NCBI GenBank assembly: GCA_014526335.1
Contig: JACTAT010000032.1
Span: 2,037,026 to 2,101,025 of the forward strand
Direction: 5' to 3'
Length of the DNA: 64,000 bases
DNA from: Chrysaora quinquecirrha
Taxonomy: Eukaryota > Cnidaria > Scyphozoa > Semaeostomeae > Pelagiidae
The notes beneath the pieces were generated by a model that was not told the origin of the DNA, searched no databases, and worked only from the letters and a program-made list of their open reading frames with translations. The stretch's first letter is position 1; every line of letters starts with the position of its first letter. Positions 35,701 through 47,172 of this stretch are shown one piece after another. The translations under genes were made by a program, and so were the position numbers.

Positions 35701-38700
35701 TGGAAAACATGTTGCAAAATCATCTGAAAAAGATAAGGCTAAAATTGTTGACGAACTGATGAATGCCAAAGCCCTAACCCCCTACAAGAACAGAAAGTAC
35801 AATGTGTTTAAAGATTTTAAACCAAGCTTGCTGACAAACTTTGATTTCCATGGTTTTTACAACTGGATAGATATCCACAAGCAAGAAATAAAGAATAAAA
35901 GAAAGGCCCGTTGAAGATGCAGAATTTTATAGGTAATTACAGAAAACACGTTCTGGGATGTTTAGCAATGTAGTAAAAAATTTGAAACCAAATGCATTTA
36001 AAATAGATCGACTTTTTAGTCACTAAAAATTTTGCTAGATGATAGTTCCTTTTCAAATTGCTCCATGCTCAGTTCATAAATATCATGGAAGGTATCATGA
36101 GAAAATTCTTCAGAAGAGCAAAAAGATTGTAACATAGAACTATCCCACATTCCAATATCTTCGACTTCAGAGTCATCTCTGATATTTACCCATTCCAAGA
36201 CTATCCATTGATTGGTCAAAATCAGGTAAAACTGTAATTCCTACATCATCGTTGATGTCCCCAAAGATGGTACTCAAAATAGATAATATGCTCACAGCAT
36301 AAACCTTGCGCCATATTTCAATATGATCATAGATATCATCAAGTGTAAATATGTATTGAATGCTAGTTAAAACTTGATTAATGTGGAATGTGTTGAACTC
36401 ACTGTATGTGTTAGGTAGAGGAATTGTTGTGTTTTTGTTAAGGTTCTTTCTATATTCTTCAAGCAGCATATGAACTCTGTTTTTCTGTTCAATAGACCCA
36501 TGCCTTGTTTTCCTCACAGTTGCTGTAATGGTTTTCTCTGATTTAAGTTTCAAGGTTATCCAGTCAGTACATGATGGAGAGCAAGTGCATAACTTTGAAC
36601 AGTTATCACAGCACTTACAGCCTTGAAATTTCTGTACTTCATAATGCTCAAAATTCTTCATAAGGCAGTTTCTCCTGCAGTTTGATTCTTTAATATAAGA
36701 TATCATTTGATAATCAGCTCCTCTTAGTAACATTGCATTATATAGAATCCTGCTGATGCTGGCATTACCATCACGTCCAATCCGTCCACTTTCTTGAACA
36801 TATGATTCTAAAGACTTTGGAGCACCAAAGAGAATAGACTCGTACAAATTGCTGCAGTTTATACCCATGCCAAAAGCAATTGTACATATTACAACTCTGA
36901 CACAGCTGGTAGGGTGAGATAGCTGTTCAACAATGTGCTTTTTTACACTGTCAGGTGTTCCACCATGAAACATGTCCACAAGCCTCTGCCTTGGATATGG
37001 CTTGGAATTCTGGTATAATCCTTCTTCAGTTTTGAGCAAAATGAATCATAAATTGTGGCACACTGTTTTCGGGTTTGTGTGTATATTAGTCTCCGTGCAC
37101 ACCATTCCTTCTTTTCTTTTAATTCATTAACAATTGACTGGAATATGTCAAAATTTCTCTTGTCATTTTCTATGTACTGAGCACAATATTTTATATTTTT
37201 CTATCAGGGTTATTTTCAATAAAAAATGTTTGTGATTGGTCAATGCCAAGCATCCCAAGTACTTTTTGCTTAGTTTGTTTTGTGGCTGTTGCTGTAAACA
37301 AAGCAAACCTTGTTTCTGCACTCAGAAGGCACCTGAATTCATGAAGCTCACCATACCATTTCCGGAAGGGTTTCCTGCCATCCACATCAAATCCCCTGTA
37401 AAAAATGAATGGAATGCCAAATGAATGGTCAACCCTTCAGTTGCTGAAAAGGGGTTTAGTGATGGAGAAGAGTAGTGATCGTGATGAAAAAGAGAGGTAA
37501 AAATGAAAGCCTACACTTACCACTGGTGAATAATGTGTGCTTCATCATAAACAACTCCAATACAATGATCTCGAAATTCTTCAGAACTCTTAATTTTTCT
37601 CCACGAATTTTTGCCCAGCATACACTCTGGTGTAGCATATACAAGTGAATAATGACCCTCTCTGACATTGCAAAAAATATCAGTCTCATCTTGGTGTTCA
37701 TTTTAATTGTTGCCAGGATTTGAAGTGTTGTCACCATAGAAAGCAATGCATGATATGCCAGCTTCCTTCTGATGAAGGCATTGATCTTTAATCAAAGATT
37801 TTTTTAATGGTGAAATCACTATTAAAGTTGAAAACCCAATTGTCTGTTCATGAACGATGTCAAAAACCCACGGAAGAGACTGAAACACAAGTGATTTTCC
37901 ATAACCCGTTGGTGCATTGAAAAATATATTTTTGCCGTTACAAAACACTTTTATTAATTCTGTTTGATCTTGGTACAAAGAATCAATATTGAATGCAAAT
38001 TTTATAAAATCGAAGGCCTCTTGAAATCGCGAATCAAGCGTCTCAACTGTCGAAGCGGCAGTGATTTTTGTTTTCATATTTTGATCTTCAGCATTCAGCT
38101 GTAATCTTGCGCATAAATCATCATACACTTATTAATGTCGCAAAATTATCTAACATTCTGTGGAAGCCGTTGGACAAGAATTTTGAGAATAATGCACAGT
38201 CCACACACTAATCGGTGGGTGGACTGGAACACAGGCTAGTTATTTAATGGCTTTTTCATACTCGAATGTACAACATTTGATACAGGTAGTGATTTCCTCA
38301 GCATTATTCCACAACCTAGTTCCTCGATAGATAACTTTAACATCTTTGAGGAAAAAATTCTAAATATCATAAGATCCCTTAATCACAACAAGGCACATGG
38401 CTGGGATGAAATCTCTATCAGAATTATTAAATTAAGCGATGCTTCATTACTTACTCCTCTTAAAATAATATTCACAACTGTGTTAGACAGGGTGTATTGC
38501 CCAAAATATGGAAGTGTGCAAATGTAGTCCCGATTCACAAGAAAAATGAAATGAATTTAAAGAGTAACTACCGTCCTATTTCTCTTCTTCCTATTTTAGG
38601 TAAAGATGTTTGAGAAACTCGTTTATGACTCCTTATACTCGCATCTTGTTTCATGTGATTTGCCCAATCCTAATCAATCAGGTTTTCATTCTGCTGACTT

Positions 38701-41700
38701 AAAAGTTAACCATCTAATTTCCATTACAGATACGATATTGGAGGCGTTTGATTGCAATCCTTCTCTTGATTTCCGTTCTTGATATCTTGATATTTCTAAA
38801 GGTTTTGACAGGGTGTGGCATGATGGTCTTATTTATAAATTAAAACCATGTGGTGTCTCAGGGAAACTTCTTTCTCTCATCCAAAGTGGAAAGTGTTCTA
38901 GTTGGGGAGATATTTCAGCAGGAGTGTCCTATTCTAGGGCCTTTATTTTTCTTGTTTACATAAATGATCTGTCTGCTGATTTGAAATGTAATGTCAAGCT
39001 TTTCGCTGATGACAAGTCTTTATTTACGGTTGTTCGAGAAGCTAACAAAGCAGCAAGTGATTTGAACCACAACCTTCAATTGATCAGGGAGTGGGCTCAT
39101 GATTGGAGAATGTTAACCCTGACCCGCAAAAACAAGCTGTTGAATTGTTATTTTCAAGGAAAGAAATGAAATAGATCATCCAGTGATTCTCTTTAACAAT
39201 ATACCTGTAAAAAATGTAGCTGAACATAAGCACTTAGGAAATATCTCAGACTCGAAGCTTTCCTTCTCGGCCCCTATAAATCTGCTATCTCTAAAACAAG
39301 AAAGGGCATTGGCTTGCTGAAAAATCTTTCCAAATATTTACCCAGACATGTGACCATATCTAGATTACAATGATTTTATCTATCACATCCCAGCTCAAGT
39401 ATGTGAATTCAGTCAAAATATCAGGTTATCAAATTTGATGGAAAAATTAGAATCTGTACAGTATTATGCTGCCCGTGCTATAACAGGAACGTGGAAAGGA
39501 ACATCACGCGAAAAGCTGTACATTGAGCTTGGCTGGAAGTCGTTGAGTTCCCGAAGATTGAGTAGACGTCTCACTTTGTTCTATATGATGATGAATTATC
39601 TCACACCCTTGTATACAAAAGAGCCAATTCCATCATTCAAATTACTCTCTTCGCAATCAGGGTGTCATTGGGCGGATGAGGGCAAGAACAGTACAATTTC
39701 AGTCAAGCTTTTATCCAAACTCCATATCTCAGTGGAACAAGCTCAATCCAGAAGTCAGGCTTGCACCATCTGTTGCTGTCTTTAAGAAAAACGTTGTGTC
39801 TATAATTTGCCCCAACGAAAAATCTGTATTTGATATTCATGACCCAATAGGCTTACGGTATCTTACCCAAATCAGGGTCGATCTCAGTAAATTAAAATTT
39901 CACAAATTTAGTCATAATTTCCGAGATGCCATTGAGGATACGGAACACTTTTTGTTGCTCTACCCTTCATTTGATATTCAACGACGAGATCTTCTCTCTG
40001 GAGTTTCAGAATTATTGCAAACATATGTTCAAATAAAAAGTCTTAAAAATATTGTGCTGATTAACGTACTCAGGTTAACCTTCAGTTTCATACATAAAAA
40101 ATGTCGGTTCAATTGAGTTTTTTGCAGAAGCTGCTTCCCCCCACCCCCGATCGCAAAGTCTTTTTTCTCCTTTCTTTAGGTTATTTTGTTTGTTACATAT
40201 CTTTCTCCTTTCAATTTCACGTTTAATTTAACATTTGTGTGAGTAAGTATTTTGTGTAATGGCCCTGGGATAGTAACGATCGTTGCTTCCCAGGGTATCG
40301 TTTGTGTAATGAAGGTTCTTTGTATTGTGTAATGTAAATTTTTATCTATTGATATAAAAAAAGTACATTCTAACCTTTTTAAGTATTGGCGATCAAGAAT
40401 ATCCATAGAAATAGTAAAGAGTGAAAACAAAAAACCTGTAATACGTAATCTCTCCAAGCAGGCAATTAATCAGGATTGCTGTGTGCCCACCCAACCCTAA
40501 CCCAGCTTCCTCCATTAACCCCACGCTAATGAGCTCTTTACTATACTGACAAATATCGGGTGGCAGTGCATATTTATTACACCTGACTACTGTCAAAAAG
40601 TGAGTTGGAATAACTAATAGCAATTTACCTTCAGTTAGAGCGTAATAGGGTGTACTGCGCACGGTGAGCCTCAAAGTGGAAAGGAGGTGATAAAGAACTG
40701 TTTTAATCTTCAAAGTGTTGGGTTATGTATACGCATCTTTTTCCAGCAAAATTTGTCCGACTCATTACTAGTTTATTTAGTTATGCTTCCATGCAGTAAC
40801 ATACTTTTTTAATTTTAGAAGGATGAATCAGCACATTACGGGTACAAAAATGTACTCAGACACCGTTGAGGATTGGCGGGTACTTAAAATTAGCTTCATG
40901 AAAATTGTACATAAAACTACTCTAGCACATTGTCAGCAAACATGCGTCTTTGCAAGTTATCAGCAAGGGAACAGTGCTAGATACATGGCATCACCATCAT
41001 GGCAACTTCTCAAAGGTGTTCAAGTTTCAGCAGGGTTTCTATGACATCTAAAGATTATAGCTAGCTTCTATAGAATATAGCCAAAATTCAATTATACCTT
41101 CATCAATTTCGGTTGCATTTAAAGAAAACAGCCATATAATACAAGATTCTCCAAATTCTGTATTCGTCAATATCCTGTGCAAGAAGCGTTGGGAAAATTA
41201 TAGTTACAAAAGAATGTATCATGCTCAAGGGAATTAAACTTCCAATTAAACACATCTATGTTTAACAATAGATAGAAGAAGATAAAATTGAAATATGAGT
41301 CTGCTTTGTTCAGGCTGTGCTAGAGGGACTAATAATGCATAGAGGGAAAAATTTCAACGTAATTTACCTTTGCAATTCATTTACTGTTTCTCTTGTAAGT
41401 ATTGCAATGCATAACATGCGTTGTGAAGCATGAGTTTGTCAAATTACCTGTGGAAGAAAACAATGCTGAACTATACATTGGCAGAGGGCTGCCAATCTTA
41501 GTATGGAAATCAGTGACAACTGTGGGGTACGCTTGTCAGATTTTCATATTGAATGTCAAGACGTGAAGAAGGGTTACAGGAAGAAACTGTAATTGAATAG
41601 TGTAAAAGCACAGTAACTTGCAATTTAACTGTTTAATTTTGAATCGGCATCTTCGGTCATTAGAAATTGCTGAACTACAAATTTCCTAAACTCACTAACT

Positions 41701-44700
41701 GGAAGCTTAAAATGTCCATTGCTGGCAGCCTGATTAGACCAGCCGCACTTGAAGAGAAGGGGAAATAATCATCTAGATGATCATCAAATCCTGAAAGGAG
41801 TTGGTAAGGCAAAATAGTTATATGGCAGTGAGTGTATGTGTGAAGCGACAAGATATTGTTATGTGCATGACAGACTTGTGCAGTGAGTTAAAATAAATTT
41901 CAGTGCAAATTACTGTTTAATACTGTACTAAATGTTGGTTGGCTTAACAAGGGTTGGAAATGAAGCAATCTCTAGAGAAAATCTTCCAGCTCTAACTCAT
42001 AACAAATTACACACTCCTTACAGCTGCATTCAAAAATGTAGGATTGCTATGTAAAAGACATTAACATTACTTGAGGGTTCCAACAATCACAGGGGAGGGA
42101 ACACTTCTGAAGTAAAATGATTTAAACATGATCTTTACAGTAAAATGATTTAAACAGGTTTTAGTTGTAATCTGTGAGTGCCAGGCAATCAGGGGCTCGT
42201 TTATTAGGCACATTACATTAAAAGAAATAATAGCTATTTGATAATATTAAACATTTTAGAGTAATATTATTTGAAAGCATTAGGCATAACTATTAGGGTT
42301 ATTTTATTTTATAAACCCAACATAATTTCCAGAACACTACTTTGATGTCATAAAATCCACCATGGAAATAATCTGCAACTGTTTAGCAACCTCCCTTACA
42401 TATGCTATTGTGTCAAACGACCTTGCATTGAAACTACATATTATAGTTTAGTATATTCATGTTTTGCATTTATCAGAAAAAGAGAGTAACTACAAATAAT
42501 ATCGAAAATTACCTCCAATTTTGCTAGGGTTGTATGCTCTCACGGCAGTGACAGCGCCAGCTGGAAAGAGATGGTATGAACTGGGGGCTTATTTTAAATT
42601 TTCATTAATTTGAAGTGGGACTTATCCTAGTTGGGGGCATAAACCAAGAGGGTTGTAAAGTTATTCTTAAAATTGTTATTTACCTAGCATCAACCACAGA
42701 ATTGATTATATGTCATAACTCGAGAACATCCAGTCCAAACATACATAGCTAGGATTGAATAAAGTCGTATCAAGATGTCAAGGGGTGGGGCCTATTCGAG
42801 AGTGGGGTCTGATTTATTATTATTCAATGGGGGGACTAGAGGGTTGATGGTAGCTCAATGATTGGTGTGGATCTTCATTTATAGATCGGAGCTTCTTGAG
42901 TAATTATTTCAAGCAGATTCTTATCTACCACAAAGTTTAGTTACATGAAGTGAACAAGACATATTACATATAACTGACCTGTTTCCCAACTATCAAAAAC
43001 ACTTCAAGCTTCATAGATACTTCAAGCTCCTCACCCGTGATAGACTTACCCTAAGTCTAAATCTTTCTTTATCAGACCACAAAGTCATGCCAGAAATATG
43101 ATGGCGCTGCGGAGGAGGCTGTTAGGAAAGTGAACGGAGATTTAGACTTATACTCTTGTGCAGGTCATGAATAATTAATGAGCTTTTTCCTTTGTTTTTC
43201 CTGAACAGGCGGACAGATTTCTGTCCGCCGGCATTCTCTTTGATGTTGAACATAGACAATTCAGCAGCATTGAGATAAAACAAGGCAAATTAGAGGAGTA
43301 ATTGTAGCATGAAAATTGCAAGGGGGGTTTTCTTGTTTACGTAGATAACATAAACATAATTAGTTAATAAAAGGGCCTTTAGATAAAACCTTTTGTAAAA
43401 TTTGCCTGAGAAATATCGATTCCTTTCATTCACTACTTAACAATTGTTATCATACCCCCTGAGCATCTGCAGAAACAACAAGCTGTAAGCAAACTCATTA
43501 ATTATTCATGACCTGCACAAGAGTATAAGTCTAAATCTCCGTTCACTTTTCTCATTGTCTCCTCCGCAGCGAGGGCACGTTTTGGTTATGTATTGGTGTT
43601 CGGAAGAAGAAAGATTTAGACTTAGCGTAAGTCTACACCCGTGAGGAAATATTAATGGAATATTGTTATCTCATCTTCATAGTCATTTTTTCATGATTTC
43701 ATGTATGAAGGGAAGTTGATGATGACCACGGAGAACTTGGGAGCCTGACAGCAACCAGAAAGAGAGCATTCCATTTGTAATTTGCTGTAGGTAAAAATTA
43801 GACACCTCATTCTGAAGCCAGTATGGATATGAATATTTTAAGCAAGTGCATCCAGTGTATAGAAAGACAAATAGGCAAGTGTCTTCATTTTATAATAAAG
43901 GTTGAAGGATGGCATTCATCTTCATAGTCATTTTTCGTGATTACATGTATGGACAGAAGTCGATGATTACCACGGAGAACTTGGGAGCCTGACAGCAACC
44001 AGAAAGAGGGCATTCCATTCGTAATTTGCTGTAGGTAAAAATTACACACCTGATTCTGGAGTGAGTATGGATATCAATGTTTTAAGCAAGTGCATCCAGT
44101 GTATAGAAAGACCAATAGGCAAGTGTCTTAGTTTTGTAAGAAAGGGTTGAAGGGTGGCATCAGCTGTCAGCAACGATTTTGTCTTTCATTCAGAGTACAA
44201 GGTTCGTCTCTAAAATGATAACATTTTAAGACAATGTTCTCAGGACCTTGAAGAGTCTAATGATAGCTACAGGGATGCTTCAATCGATTCCCTCACCTTC
44301 TACTTCAGCACCCAAAAATTCCATCAGAGAAGGGTTAAACGACATGCTTAAGTCCTTTAGATCAGGGTAGACGGAGAGGAAGGCTTGCTAGCGAGTTTCC
44401 ATGAATGTGTATCCGAAACCCAACCAATGATGATTAGCCTTGACAGAATTTACTTTGATGCTCGCATATTCTACATTAACAGCAAATACGTTCATGTTCA
44501 TAATGATTTAAGTACCTCACAAGGGTTGTAAATGTTCAGCGATGAACATTTACCAACAATTAAACTACACATATTTACCATCAAAGTCTTTGTGATTTCC
44601 GTCACCATCCTCCTCCTCGCCATTTTCTTCATTTTCACTATTATCCAGTATAACTAGGAAGATAAAGTCAGTTACAAGAAAAGAGCCTACTCAAAGTGCA

Positions 44701-45897
44701 AGAACATTTGCCTTGTTCTATTTTCGGTCCCTTCTTTTTTATTGGAGGGCAAAGTTTTACACTCACTACATCAGTTCCACTCTTTGCTCAAGGTAGTTGT
44801 TTTTGTTCTTACAGTCACTCAGCAAGGGACATGTCGTTACAATTAGGTAGGCCATATCACACATTTGACATCCCTATTAGATTGCAGAATTTGACTGGTG
44901 ATAGCTATTGTTTTGTGAACAAATCAAATCCCATACACCAGCAAGAATGAAATATCATTTAAGTTACACAAAGTTCGATTCTTGCTTCTTGGGAAAATCA
45001 ATTGGGTTTGTGCTAAAAAGTAGCCTTCTTTTTCAACCCACTTTTAGTTTCACTGAATTTTCTATCATCATTGACTTAAAGGCATTTTGTTAGTGTTGGA
45101 AAAATGATACAAGTACACGCTTTTTTTTATAAGCAACCACTTTATAAGGAACCTACATGTAGAAGGCCCTAAAATTTAAAGAACTTATACTACTTAAGAG
45201 AAAATCATTAAGGAACTTTTGAATGTTGAATACTTTTATCACTGCAAATAATCAAGAATTAGAAAGCCGGTTCCATTCATCTGCAGTCGAAAATCACATA
45301 ATTTGTACGTTAAGCATGTATCCAATGTTTCTTTGAGTAGTCTCGAGCTTTGCTTACATGCAAATGTCTCTCTTTTATTGTTAAGACCACTGTATGTGCA
45401 GTTAAAATTATGGAACTATTAAGGAACTTTTGGAAATCCAATTGCCTCAATAGAGGTCCAAAAATAAGGAACTTTAAGAACTAGGCCTTAAGGTAGGTTC
45501 CTTATAAAAAAAAGCGTGTAAGCAGAAAATATCATCAAATTGGATCGCACTGGAGTTATTTAACAAAAAATTATTGGCACTTACCTGTTGCTGCCTCTTT
45601 GAGCTCTCTCTTAATTTCAATCTGATTTTCCATATCTTCATAATGTTGTTCTTCAGCTTGACTCTCTTCCTGTTTATCTTGCAAGTTTGCCACTGCTCTT
45701 TCCTCGACTCCTTCCATGTCAGTTCCCATCATCTCCTCACGGTCTGCATTGCTGTTTAGCAACTGACGGTTTCCTCTATCTTGTTGAGGAGTAGACTGAA
45801 AATTTGGAAGAATCTCACTGTTTCCTCTATCTTGTTGAGGTGTAGACTGAACATTTGGAAGAACCTCACGGTTTCCTCTATAATGTTGAACAGTAGA
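32747..45897 (-). CDS. Host gene of unknown function, 3' four exons
   Basis: Four splice-bounded exons join without a stop. Exon 45897-45585 (313 nt, donor GTAAGTGCC) holds three 17-residue repeats (STPQQDRGNSEILPNFQ type) and a Glu/Gln-rich coil (EESQAEEQHYEDMENQIEI). Exon 44653-44579 (75 nt, acceptor TATCTTCCTAG, donor GTAAATAT) is acidic (SENEENGEEEDGDGNHKDFD). Exon 42560-42513 (48 nt, acceptor CTCTTTCCAG, donor GTAATTTT) encodes GAVTAVRAYNPSKIG. Terminal exon 32853-32747 (acceptor TTCTTTTCAG) encodes SALTLEALKNAVRRTLQALE and ends STSPR-stop (TAG 32747-32749). All three introns are phase 1, and in exons 2 and 3 only one frame is open. The protein looks nuclear, acidic and coiled; I do not recognise it. 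The upstream exons are uncertain. Confidence 0.62.
33480..34890 (+). mobile_element. LINE 5' half with 2A-like peptide and APE endonuclease, broken
   Basis: 33910-34010 encodes LPLIFILLSCDVEANPGP followed by FFCWNLNS. DVEANPGP (33940-33963) fits the D-x-E-x-N-P-G-P 2A ribosome-skipping consensus known at the N-terminus of some APE-type LINEs. Endonuclease pieces follow: GLGLYVRDSL near 34180, IITGDFNCRSS near 34408 and ETLLNIYSNYIPNQ near 34780. Several frameshifts break it. The element resumes at 38250 after an inserted block. It lies inside the 9.66-kb last intron of the minus-strand host gene, in antisense orientation. Confidence 0.8.
33940..33963 (+). other. 2A-like ribosome-skipping motif
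   Basis: Codons for DVEANPGP preceded by a hydrophobic LPLIFILLSC. The canonical NPG|P skip site is intact even though the downstream ORF is broken. Confidence 0.75.
35078..35100. repeat. GC-rich hairpin GGGGGGGCG-A5-CGCCCCCCC
   Basis: A perfect 9-bp stem with an AAAAA loop, just upstream of the DUF6589 piece. It may mark an element end or only be a local inverted repeat. Confidence 0.6.
35138..35914 (+). CDS. DUF6589-type transposon protein, C-terminal part
   Basis: VKCQEPSCMRTFRF (C2H2-like) from about 35140 is followed, after a small frameshift, by DDMYNYQCLLLEYLMLVRNF. Then come DAVSEGDGARILRCWKFFLP, YLLCQVYCLLSPRESYRLVW and GLGSNIPIDLAMKHYIRIVK, ending in a Lys/Arg-rich tail. This order is characteristic of the C-terminal half of DUF6589 proteins, abundant in cnidarians and fungi and linked to DNA transposons. 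The 214-codon frame 35270-35914 is open. The N-terminal half, which should hold the catalytic core, is absent. It converges with the RecQ gene, with a 101-bp gap between stop codons. Confidence 0.7.
36016..38128 (-). pseudogene. RecQ-type DNA helicase gene, frame-broken, with an intron
   Basis: Domains in order: DQTELIKVF, Walker A NAPTGYGKS (about 37905), LIVISPLKKSLIKDQ (motif Ia), VVYDEAHIIHQW (DEAH box, about 37535), a 125-bp intron (37520-37396, donor GTAAGTG, acceptor TTTTTTACAG), FALFTATATKQT (motif III), VRVVICTIAFGMGI, YVQESGRIGRDG (motif VI) and the RecQ zinc region CRRNC..GCKCCDNCS. An acidic tail ends at 36016. Several frameshifts (about 37745, 37190, 37040, 36220) interrupt it. 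A RecQ helicase beside a DUF6589 protein suggests an AcademH-like transposon, an inference from memory of that family. Confidence 0.82.
38250..40330 (+). mobile_element. LINE 3' half: reverse transcriptase, C-terminal region and 3' UTR
   Basis: It resumes with IIPQPSSSIDNFNIFEEKIL, then NHNKAHGWDEISIRIIKL, YRPISL-like pieces, FEKLVYDSLYSHL, GFDRVWHDGLIYKL, NDLSADLKCNVKLFADD (Y/F-A-D-D catalytic block, about 39000) and KLESVQYYAARAITGTWKGT. The tail blocks match the copy at 29326-30297. Many frameshifts and stops are present. About 80 residues between NYIPNQ (34.8 kb) and this point are missing, so the insertion of the RecQ/DUF6589 block came with a deletion, or the two pieces are not exactly adjoining. 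Confidence 0.8.
40263..40295 (+). ncRNA. LINE 3'-UTR hairpin
   Basis: CCCTGGGA (40263-40270) pairs with TCCCAGGG (40288-40295), and the interior AGTAACGA/TCGTTGCT also pairs. Flanks TGTAATGG and GGTATCGT are shared with the minus-strand copy at 29182-29214, where the stem bases differ but pairing is kept. It is probably the RT recognition structure at the LINE 3' end. Confidence 0.6.
40335..42505. other. Intron sequence, no feature supported
   Basis: This lies in the large intron of the minus-strand gene. A possible minus-strand exon at about 40638-40680 (donor GTAAATTGC) has no good acceptor, so I do not call it. Confidence 0.4.
43041..43635. mobile_element. Mutator-type MITE with 9-bp target duplication (copy 2)
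   Basis: Same family as 24208-24798: starts TAGACTTACCCTAAGTCTAA and ends ..TTAGCGTAAGTCTA. The flanks CACCCGTGA (43032-43040 and 43636-43644) form an exact 9-bp duplication. It lies inside an intron of the minus-strand gene. Confidence 0.9.
43671..44160. repeat. 245-bp tandem duplication
   Basis: Two adjacent units of exactly 245 bp (43671-43915, 43916-44160) share CGGAGAACTTGGGAGCCTGA and AAGCAAGTGCATCCAGTGTA, with roughly 90% identity by eye. It is non-coding, in an intron. Confidence 0.88.
45116..45518. mobile_element. MITE, TATAAGGAACC-type TIR family (copy 2)
   Basis: CACGCTTTTTTTTATAAG at 45116 is inverted at 45518, with TA on both sides (45114-45115, 45519-45520). The right arm continues GGAACCTACC. 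The interior repeats GGAACTTT blocks. It sits 66 bp downstream of a host-gene exon (45585), within the intron. Confidence 0.82.
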
Positions 45898-46019
45898 CTG
45901 AACATTTGAAAAGAAAGACAATATCATCATCTCTGTCCTCGTCATCATCACTTTCATCACTGTAATGGTTATTCTGCAGGAACTCTTCCTACATGTAAAT
46001 GTATATTCGGGCATTTGCT

Positions 46020-46101
46020 CTGTGGTAAGCTCTTAAAATTCCCTCAACGATTGGAAAAGTGCCATTGAATTGGAGTCTCAACACCCGGTGACCACCAGCT
46101 C
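46020..46101 (-). CDS. Possible further upstream exon of the host gene
   Basis: The acceptor GTGTTCTACAG ends at 46102. The only open frame starts with a 2-nt overhang, consistent with a preceding phase-1 intron, and encodes AGGHRVLRLQFNGTFPIVEG and on to RAYHRANARIY. The donor is unclear: GTAGGAAG just after is weak and its phase does not fit the next exon as I drew it. Confidence 0.35.
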
Positions 46102-46159
46102 CTGTAGAACACCACCGTGCAATAAGGAAGAACATGCACTGAATATACTGTTTTTTATC

Positions 46160-46262
46160 AGTGATTGTCACAATCATTATCATCATCATCATCACAATCA
46201 TCACCACCTTCATTATCACCATTATCATACTCATCATCATTATCATCATCATCATCATCATG
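46160..46262. repeat. CAT trinucleotide microsatellite
   Basis: (CAT/CAC)n, much like the tract at 142-440. Confidence 0.92.
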
Positions 46263-46484
46263 TCAACATTCGACAAAAAAAAATGACAGTGTAAGCATTT
46301 CGTAACAATGCTTATGCTCATAAAATCGAGCTGAATGCCACTATTTCATTTTGTGATGCTTGCCATTACACTGTGTACACGACATATGAACATAAATTCC
46401 ACTGATATAATGCTGGTAGAGATAGAACAATGCATATTTAGTAAAAACCAGTCTGGTCTATTTGTTCCATTTTTCACAAAACAG

Positions 46485-46580
46485 AATAAAGGAATAATAA
46501 CAAGGAATAATAAAGGAATAATAACAGGAATAATAACAGGAACAATAATAAATAAATAATAAAAAAGGAATAATAACAGG
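46485..46580. repeat. GGAATAATAACA microsatellite
   Basis: Repeated GGAATAATAA/CAGGAATAATAA units of 11-12 bp. Confidence 0.88.
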
Positions 46581-46794
46581 GGAAGGCATTATTTGTTCAT
46601 TTGTTCGTTGAACTTTGGAACTTGTAATCATTGATAAGTGTTCTCCTCTTTGGAAATAAAGGACCATGAAAATCCTATGAGGAAGGTTCCTTTATTCTTT
46701 TATTGCAAAATTTTGTAGTGCCCCTGTTCTTTAGTTCCTATTTGCCAGAATTCTCAAATTAAATAAATGATGTGATAGATGTTGTTACATAACT

Positions 46795-47090
46795 TCCCTT
46801 TCATCAACAGTATTTTTTTAAATAAAATATAACAATGTAGATAATAGATATAACAACAGCAGCTATTGTTTCATCATTGCCTTTACATCAACAGTATTTT
46901 TTTAAAATAAAAAGATAGCAATGTAGATAATAGAGATAACAACAGCAGCTATTGTTACATCATTGCATTTTATATCAACAGTATTTTTTTGAAATAAAAA
47001 GATAACAATGTAGATAATAGATGTAAAAACAACAGCTATTGTTACATCATATCCTTTCAATCATCAGTATTTTAATTTTCTAGTCCTTTT
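46795..47090. repeat. Tandem repeat, about 86-bp unit, 3.3 copies
   Basis: Units share TCAACAGTATTTTTTTRAAA, ACAATGTAGATAATAGA and CAACAGCWGCTATTGTT, starting near 46800, 46885 and 46975, with a partial at 47050. Confidence 0.85.
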
Positions 47091-47172
47091 TTATGTTGTA
47101 TAGTCAATAGAATGTTTGCACGAAGCAAGACCTGCACGAACTCACCTTAGATTTCCCATGAGAATTTTTTAG

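Noticed and set aside
40638..40680. Possible extra host-gene exon on the minus strand
   Set aside because: The donor GTAAATTGC is fine but the preceding acceptor (CACTTTGAG) is poor, and the reading frame continues open on both sides without support.
45989..46321. 110-codon minus-strand frame with a Met-rich run
   Set aside because: The Met run is the CAT microsatellite read backwards. Only its C-terminal third, after a splice acceptor, is kept as a possible exon.
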